Assembly (NCBI GenBank): GCA_030152275.1
Contig: JASLHF010000203.1
Span: 1 to 59,698, forward strand
DNA length: 59,698 nucleotides
Reading direction: 5' to 3'
Source of the DNA: Acinetobacter sp.
GTDB taxonomy: Bacteria > Pseudomonadota > Gammaproteobacteria > Pseudomonadales > Moraxellaceae
The first letter of the stretch is position 1; each line of letters starts with the position of its first letter. The notes under the pieces were generated by a model. That model did no database searches. It saw nothing but the letters and a program-made list of their open reading frames with translations, and was not told where the DNA came from. Position numbers and translations under genes: made by a program. This document shows, piece by piece, positions 55,462-59,698 of the stretch.

Positions 55462-55845
55462 ATGGACAAAACAATGATTCCAGAGATGCAAGCAAAGTAT
55501 GAACAGCTTAGTGCGAAGCAAAAAGAAATTTTCGCAGGTTATGGGCTTCGTCAGCTTAAACATTTTGTCGAGATTAGTCTGCCTGAAATAGAAGCCGTGC
55601 TTCCCGCTGGCGCACAAGTGTCAGGTATTAATTCAGAAGGCCGTGTGCAGGCGGTGAATCCAGTGACCGGTCAAAATTATGTTTGGATTTCTGATAAACA
55701 ATGGCAAGCGCGTGAGCAGGCGCCGCAAGTTGTCGACACCAAAGAAGACGCGATTGCTGTATGGGAAGCCTTTAATTTGTCAGCTTATGAACTCATCAAT
55801 TTAAGCCACATTCACCGTGACTTTTTAGAAAAACAGCCAGCTTAA
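55462..55845 (+). CDS. Conserved hypothetical protein
   Basis: I do not recognise a family. The 127-residue protein is soluble-looking and acidic at the C-terminus (KEDAIAVWEAFNLSAYELINLSHIHRDFLEKQPA). The N-terminal part (AKYEQLSAKQKEIFAGYGLRQLKHFVEISLPEIEAVLP) is probably helical. Base composition fits the neighbours. An in-frame ATG at 55474 is an alternative start. It is a single gene; a loose inverted repeat (AGGGCTAT / ATAGCCCT, 55871-55912) could be its terminator. Confidence 0.65.
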   Translation: MDKTMIPEMQAKYEQLSAKQKEIFAGYGLRQLKHFVEISLPEIEAVLPAGAQVSGINSEGRVQAVNPVTGQNYVWISDKQWQAREQAPQVVDTKEDAIAVWEAFNLSAYELINLSHIHRDFLEKQPA

Positions 55846-55907
55846 TGCGATATAAGGTATGTGCTGGTGAAGGGCTATCATCATTCAGTTTAGGATGCTT
55901 AAAATAG

Positions 55908-56181
55908 CCCTCATGCTGCATACCCAAGTGCAAACCGGTGAAGCCGATAAATGCTCCACTTTGTTTTTAATTGCAGTGTCACAAATCTTCAAGCGTTGAG
56001 CTTAATCAATTGCTGAAATTTTTCGGCCCATGCTTCGCTTTCATGACAGTTTAAGCTGGAAGGAAAAATTGCATCACCTGCGGGTTGGCATTAAGCGCAG
56101 CATAAGGGGGAAAGTCGCTGGGCTGCCATGGCCTTAAAATTAAGCGCGCAGTGTCTAAAATGGCGGTTTCTGCGAGAACAT
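55908..56181 (-). pseudogene. Decayed GNAT N-acetyltransferase fragment
   Basis: Read on the minus strand, three frames form the start of a GNAT protein. Frame one gives AILDTARLILRPWQPSDFPPYAALNANPQVMQF, the typical RLxLRPW...DPxVM opening. The next frame continues FPSSLNCHESEAWAEKFQQLIKLN and then stops, joined at a T run one base short. A third gives KQSGAFIGFTGLHLG, the IGFxGL strand. The C-terminal half, which would hold the acetyl-CoA loop, is absent, so this is a broken remnant. Assigned from motif memory. Confidence 0.65.
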
Positions 56182-56193
56182 GCGCTTACTTAA

Positions 56194-56688
56194 TCATAAA
56201 TCCTCTAAGGGCAGCTGAAAGCTCTGTTTAATAATCTGACTTGGCAAATCGGTCTTTACACTGGTGATGCCATTTTTCTTGGTCAAATGTGTGGACTGAA
56301 ATTTACGGTAACTTTCTAAATCAGGCACCACCACTTTCAGCATGGCATCACATTCACCTAAAATAATGTAGCACTCCATGACTTGCGGCAGTTCTTTCAT
56401 GGCTTCAATAAAGGTATCAATGGTTTCGGCATCTTGTCCAACCAGCCAAATACGCGAGAATAAAATCAGCTGAAATCCAATTTTAAGTGGATCGACCACC
56501 GTGGTGTAATTTTGAATGACACCGGCTTCTTCTAGTATTTTCACCCGGCGTAAGCAGGAAGATGGCGACAAGCCAATTTCACGAGCAAGATCGTTGTTTT
56601 GTATGCGGCCATTGTTTTGCAGCTCACGAATGATACTTTTATCGATTCGATCCAGCTTTACTGAAATAGACTTAGAAGATATTTTCAT
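56194..56688 (-). CDS. Lrp/AsnC family transcriptional regulator
   Basis: Amino-acid-responsive regulator of 164 residues. The N-terminal helix-turn-helix (about 10-65; KSIIRELQNNGRIQNNDLAREIGLSPSSCLRRVKILEE) and C-terminal RAM ligand-binding domain (about 80-160; MECYIILGECDAMLKVVVPDLESY) are intact. It is divergent from a LysE-type exporter gene; this pairing usually means the regulator controls amino acid export. The start at 56688 is assigned to the ATG giving MKISSKSISVKLDRIDK. Confidence 0.92.
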   Translation of the reverse strand: MKISSKSISVKLDRIDKSIIRELQNNGRIQNNDLAREIGLSPSSCLRRVKILEEAGVIQNYTTVVDPLKIGFQLILFSRIWLVGQDAETIDTFIEAMKELPQVMECYIILGECDAMLKVVVPDLESYRKFQSTHLTKKNGITSVKTDLPSQIIKQSFQLPLEDL

Positions 56689-56801
56689 AAATTAGAATAT
56701 AATTTGAAAAATAAGAACAATTATAGAATATTTGAAATCCTATTTTATACATTTTCAAACATACTAATTTCACTTTCAGGACATAGAAAGGGAAAATTGA
56801 A

Positions 56802-57407
56802 ATGTCTGTATTTGCACTCTTTGCCTTAACGGTAATCCCCCTTATTTTCACACCAGGACCCGATATGCTTTTTATCCTGTCACAAGTGATGGGTAAGGAC
56901 GCAAAAGCAGGCATGATGGCAACACTAGGCGTATGTTCAGGTTATTTGGTGCACTCAGTTTTAGTCGCCTTGGGAATTGCTGCCATTATTGTTTCATTTC
57001 CTGTGCTGTTTGAAACCATTCGCTGGTTGGGTATTGCGTACTTGCTGTATCTGTCTGCTCATTTATTGCGTTCAGTCTTTAGCAATAAAAAGCTCAGTAT
57101 TGAAAATAATTCAGCTTCGAATCCGATTAAAAAAGGTTTTTTTACTGCTTTGTTAAACCCGAAAGGCATGCTGATTTACTTTGCAATCTTGCCGCAGTTT
57201 ATTGATAAATCTGCCAATACGGTCAGCCAAGGCTTAATTCTTTCATTTATTTTTATTGCGTTGATCTTTGTGGTGTATTGCAGCTTGAGTGTGATTTTTG
57301 CGCGCATTAGCCGTAAAACCCAAATTGATGAGCGTAAACAAAAATGGATTGACGGCACATCGGGCGGTTTATTGGGTTTGGCTGCCGCATGGTTAATGGC
57401 AAATTAA
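56802..57407 (+). CDS. LysE/RhtB-family amino acid exporter
   Basis: Inner-membrane exporter of 201 residues with six predicted helices. The family start TPGPDMLFILSQVMGKDAKAGMMATLGVCSGYLVHS and GFFTALLNPKGMLIYFAILPQF are characteristic. Divergent from the Lrp-type gene, 113 bases apart, so the regulator probably acts here. The exported amino acid is not known. Confidence 0.92.
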   Translation: MSVFALFALTVIPLIFTPGPDMLFILSQVMGKDAKAGMMATLGVCSGYLVHSVLVALGIAAIIVSFPVLFETIRWLGIAYLLYLSAHLLRSVFSNKKLSIENNSASNPIKKGFFTALLNPKGMLIYFAILPQFIDKSANTVSQGLILSFIFIALIFVVYCSLSVIFARISRKTQIDERKQKWIDGTSGGLLGLAAAWLMAN

Positions 57408-57567
57408 TGAACTTGTGTTGTGATCTTTCTTCTAGGTTTTTGTACTGTGATCGCAGTAAATTCATAAGATAAGGATTGAACAGGGCACGCTTTTAAAAAT
57501 ATTTGAATCTATAGATGAACAAATCTCTATAGAAACATGAGTTCTGAAAATAGACATGATCCATAAA

Positions 57568-57596
57568 AAATGCCTGCTGAAATTCAGCAGGCATTT
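57568..57596 (-). terminator. Strong hairpin, terminator in the minus direction
   Basis: AAATGCCTGCTGAA and TTCAGCAGGCATTT are perfect 14-base arms around one base. On the minus strand it ends in TTTTTT, but on the plus strand only TTT follows, so it points to a minus-strand transcript from the right. It may also serve lysE. Confidence 0.65.
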
Positions 57597-57629
57597 ACAT
57601 ATATATGGAATGGCCAGAAATCTGCCGGA

Positions 57630-57740
57630 TTAGATTCTATAAAATCTATAGCCTTTACTATATTGCGCGCGAATAGAACAATTAGATAGCAGGAAATTGG
57701 GTTGAAAATAAGCATCTATCTTAAATGACATAAAGTGCAT
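57630..57740 (-). CDS. Possible small protein (36 aa) ahead of the minus-strand terminator
   Basis: Minus-strand frame MHFMSFKIDAYFQPNFLLSN, then CSIRAQYSKGYRFYRI, basic and aromatic-rich at the end. Its stop is 33 bases before a strong terminator in the same direction, the usual layout of a short transcript. No ribosome-binding site is seen and 36 codons can arise by chance, so it may instead be a small RNA or nothing. Confidence 0.25.
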   Translation of the reverse strand: MHFMSFKIDAYFQPNFLLSNCSIRAQYSKGYRFYRI

Positions 57741-58079
57741 GATATGCGCGCCAGTCATTTTTGCATGAAAAATACGCAGGTGTTGTGGCTGAAAGAGATG
57801 AAATCAAAACTTTTGATGAGAGTAATCAAGTAAAAACATAATAAAAATCAATGGTTAAAAATTGACTAAATCATCTGTGAAAACAGACAAATAAAACTTG
57901 TTTGAAAAAGTGTGAACGTTAAGTTCAAGGAATTTTACGCATTTTTACAGCTCTTTCGATAATTGTGACTTGACCGAAATGCCATGCGCATTGCAAGATA
58001 GGGCACCTAAAAAATTTAAAGTGAAGAGTTATTATGGCTTTTCATAACATTTACATTTGCTAAAACAGCCGAGGATTAC

Positions 58080-58832
58080 ATGAAGGCTCTTGTTGCTGTA
58101 AAACGTGTGGTTGATGCCAACGTTAAAGTTCGCGTTAAGCCGGACAACAGTGGAGTTGATCTGACTAACGTTAAAATGTCAATCAACCCATTCTGTGAAA
58201 TCGCAGTGGAAGAAGCGGTTCGTTTAAAAGAAAAAGGAACTGTTTCAGAAATCGTTGTTGTTTCTATTGGTCCTAAAGAATCTCAAGAACAAATTCGTTC
58301 AGCAATGGCACTTGGTGCTGACCGTGGTATTTTGGTTGAAGCTGACGATAACCAAATTGGTGCACTTGAAGTTGCTAAAATCCTAAAAGGTGTAGTTGAA
58401 CAAGAACAACCACAACTTATCCTTTTGGGTAAACAAGCAATTGATGATGACTCTAACCAAGTAGGTCAAATGCTTGGTGCATTGTTAAATGCTGGCCAAG
58501 GTACTTTTGCTTCTGAAGTAAAAGTTGAAGGCGACAAAGTACAAGTGACTCGTGAAATTGACGGTGGTTTACAAACTGTTGAGTTAAACCTTCCCGCAAT
58601 CATCACAACTGACCTTCGTTTGAATGAGCCACGTTATGCAGCATTGCCTAACATCATGAAAGCTCGTAAAAAACCACTTGATACTAAAACTCCAGCTGAT
58701 TTTGGTGTAACTTCAACAACTAATCTTAAAACAGTTAAAGTTGAACCACCTGCAGAGCGTAAAGCTGGTGTACAAGTGAAGTCTGTTGATGAATTAGTCG
58801 ATAAACTTAAAAATGAAGCAAAATTGATCTAA
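58080..58832 (+). CDS. etfB: Electron transfer flavoprotein, beta subunit
   Basis: With EtfA passes electrons from acyl-CoA and other dehydrogenases to ETF-quinone oxidoreductase. The start MKALVAVKRVVDANVKVRVKPD and GKQAIDDDSNQVGQMLGALL are typical; the C-terminal helix near ETF_beta contacts is KARKKPLDTKTPADFG. The 250 residues are standard. The start follows GCCGAGGATTAC, a good ribosome-binding site. Strong codon bias suggests high expression. etfA begins 18 bases downstream. Confidence 0.96.
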   Translation: MKALVAVKRVVDANVKVRVKPDNSGVDLTNVKMSINPFCEIAVEEAVRLKEKGTVSEIVVVSIGPKESQEQIRSAMALGADRGILVEADDNQIGALEVAKILKGVVEQEQPQLILLGKQAIDDDSNQVGQMLGALLNAGQGTFASEVKVEGDKVQVTREIDGGLQTVELNLPAIITTDLRLNEPRYAALPNIMKARKKPLDTKTPADFGVTSTTNLKTVKVEPPAERKAGVQVKSVDELVDKLKNEAKLI

Positions 58833-58849
58833 TAGGCAGGATATAAATC

Positions 58850-59698
58850 ATGATTATTTTAGTTCTCGCTGAGCACGACAATAAAACACTTAACGGTGCA
58901 ACTTTAAATGTTGTTGCTGCAGCTCAAAAAATCGGTGGTGATATCACTGTTCTTGTTGCTGGTTCTGGTGCACAAGCTGTAGCTGATGCTGCTGCTAAAG
59001 TTGCTGGTGTAAGCAAAGTATTACTTGCTGATAACGCTGTATATGCGAACCAATTGGCTGAAAATGTTGCTGCTTTAGTTGCTGACTTGGGTAAAGGCTA
59101 TAGCCATATCCTTGCTGCTGCAACCACAAATGGTAAAAATATTCTTCCACGTGTTGCTGCACTTTTAGACGTAAGCATGATCACTGATATCATTGCTGTT
59201 GAAGGTCCTAAAACTTTCAAACGTCCGATCTATGCTGGTAATGCAATTGCAACTGTTGAATCTTCTGAATCAATCGTAGTTGCAACTGTACGTGGTACTG
59301 CTTTTGATCCAGTTGCTGCGGAAGGCGGTTCTGCTGCTGTTGAAGCGGTAGGTGAAGTGAAAGATGCTGGCATTTCTAAGTTTATCAACGAAGAAATCGT
59401 GAAATCTGAACGTCCAGAATTGGCAGGTGCACGTATCGTTGTATCTGGTGGTCGTGGTGTTGGTTCAGGTGAAAACTATCACAAAGTACTTGATCCATTG
59501 GCTGACAAACTTGGTGCTGCTCAAGGTGCATCACGTGCTGCGGTTGACGCTGGTTTTGTTCCAAACGATATGCAAGTTGGTCAAACTGGTAAAATCGTTG
59601 CACCTGACCTATACATCGCTGTAGGTATTTCTGGTGCGATTCAGCACTTGGCTGGTATGAAAGATTCTAAAGTGATCGTTGCGATCAACAAAGATGAA
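58850..59698 (+). CDS. etfA: Electron transfer flavoprotein, alpha subunit, 3' end cut off by the window
   Basis: FAD-binding partner of EtfB. The frame is open from ATG 58850 to the last base, 283 codons, of about 310 expected. The start MIILVLAEHDNKTLNGATLN and the FAD region GGRGVGSGENY, GASRAAVDAGFVPNDMQVGQTGK and YIAVGISGAIQHLAGM are typical. GGCAGGAT upstream gives the ribosome-binding site. The end lies beyond the window, so it would be missed by methods that need a stop codon. Confidence 0.95.
   Translation, partial: MIILVLAEHDNKTLNGATLNVVAAAQKIGGDITVLVAGSGAQAVADAAAKVAGVSKVLLADNAVYANQLAENVAALVADLGKGYSHILAAATTNGKNILPRVAALLDVSMITDIIAVEGPKTFKRPIYAGNAIATVESSESIVVATVRGTAFDPVAAEGGSAAVEAVGEVKDAGISKFINEEIVKSERPELAGARIVVSGGRGVGSGENYHKVLDPLADKLGAAQGASRAAVDAGFVPNDMQVGQTGKIVAPDLYIAVGISGAIQHLAGMKDSKVIVAINKDE

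Larger units (their letters stand above)
57408..58079. other. 672-base region without a confirmed gene upstream of etfBA
   Basis: AT-rich stretch between lysE and etfB. It contains a strong hairpin at 57568-57596 and a 36-codon minus-strand frame at 57630-57740, listed separately. The last 200 bases before etfB presumably hold its promoter. Nothing else is recognised. Confidence 0.5.

Noticed and set aside
1..59698. CRISPR arrays, insertion sequences, prophage or integron features
   Set aside because: I found no regularly spaced direct repeats, no transposase or phage genes and no flanking target duplications; xerC is the housekeeping recombinase.

Overview
The window looks like a chromosomal segment from Acinetobacter or a very close Moraxellaceae relative. 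This is judged from the protein sequences themselves (KQCGH-type isocitrate lyase, DUF3649/PepSY/DUF3325 iron cluster, a lptM-lysA-dapF-xerC block, moderately AT-rich coding sequence) and not from any database search. It is mostly ordinary chromosome. I see no insertion sequence, prophage, integrase-flanked island or CRISPR array.

Layout. 1-7.3 kb: 3' part of aceA, dgkA on the other strand, a lone RND pump gene and the Mg2+ transporter mgtE. 7.5-14.5 kb: a DUF4112 membrane protein, a decayed VOC-fold gene, htpX, two lytic transglycosylases, ttcA, an SCP2 protein and greB. 14.6-23.2 kb: tRNA-Ser(UGA), then a complete 2-aminoethylphosphonate (AEP) uptake and degradation cluster: GntR/UTRA regulator, binding protein, ATPase, fused permease, FAD amine oxidase, phnW and phnX. 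A 20-bp perfect palindrome occurs twice in this cluster, and phnX has a one-base frameshift at its start. 23.4-32.1 kb: pdxB-epmA, cca, maeB and a PAS-GGDEF-EAL protein. 32.3-37.9 kb: rsmE, metF and ahcY, with a SAH-riboswitch-like leader before ahcY and a REP-like repeat between ahcY and metF; then a low-GC orphan with a HEPN-like motif, a DUF4424 protein and a Sel1-like protein. 38-40.6 kb: an iron-uptake accessory operon behind a Fur-box match. 40.8-48.9 kb: a LuxR regulator, a Tim44-like protein, radA, an unknown protein, AgcS and CycA transporters. 49-53 kb: lptM-lysA-dapF-hydrolase-xerC. 53.1-59.7 kb: amidase lipoprotein, an unknown protein, a decayed acetyltransferase, a divergent Lrp/LysE pair, and etfB-etfA, the latter cut by the window edge.

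How the genes work together. The phn cluster should import AEP, move its amino group to pyruvate (PhnW), and cleave phosphonoacetaldehyde to acetaldehyde and phosphate (PhnX); the oxidase may feed in N-substituted or related aminophosphonates. ahcY and metF close the methyl cycle, with SAH as the likely signal. lysA and dapF are the last steps of lysine/DAP synthesis. The most interesting non-coding signals are the paired phn palindromes, the SAH-type leader, a tight group of DnaA-box-like sites upstream of ttcA, a hairpin/promoter/ribosome-binding overlap between maeB and cca, and a possible small gene with its own terminator upstream of etfBA.
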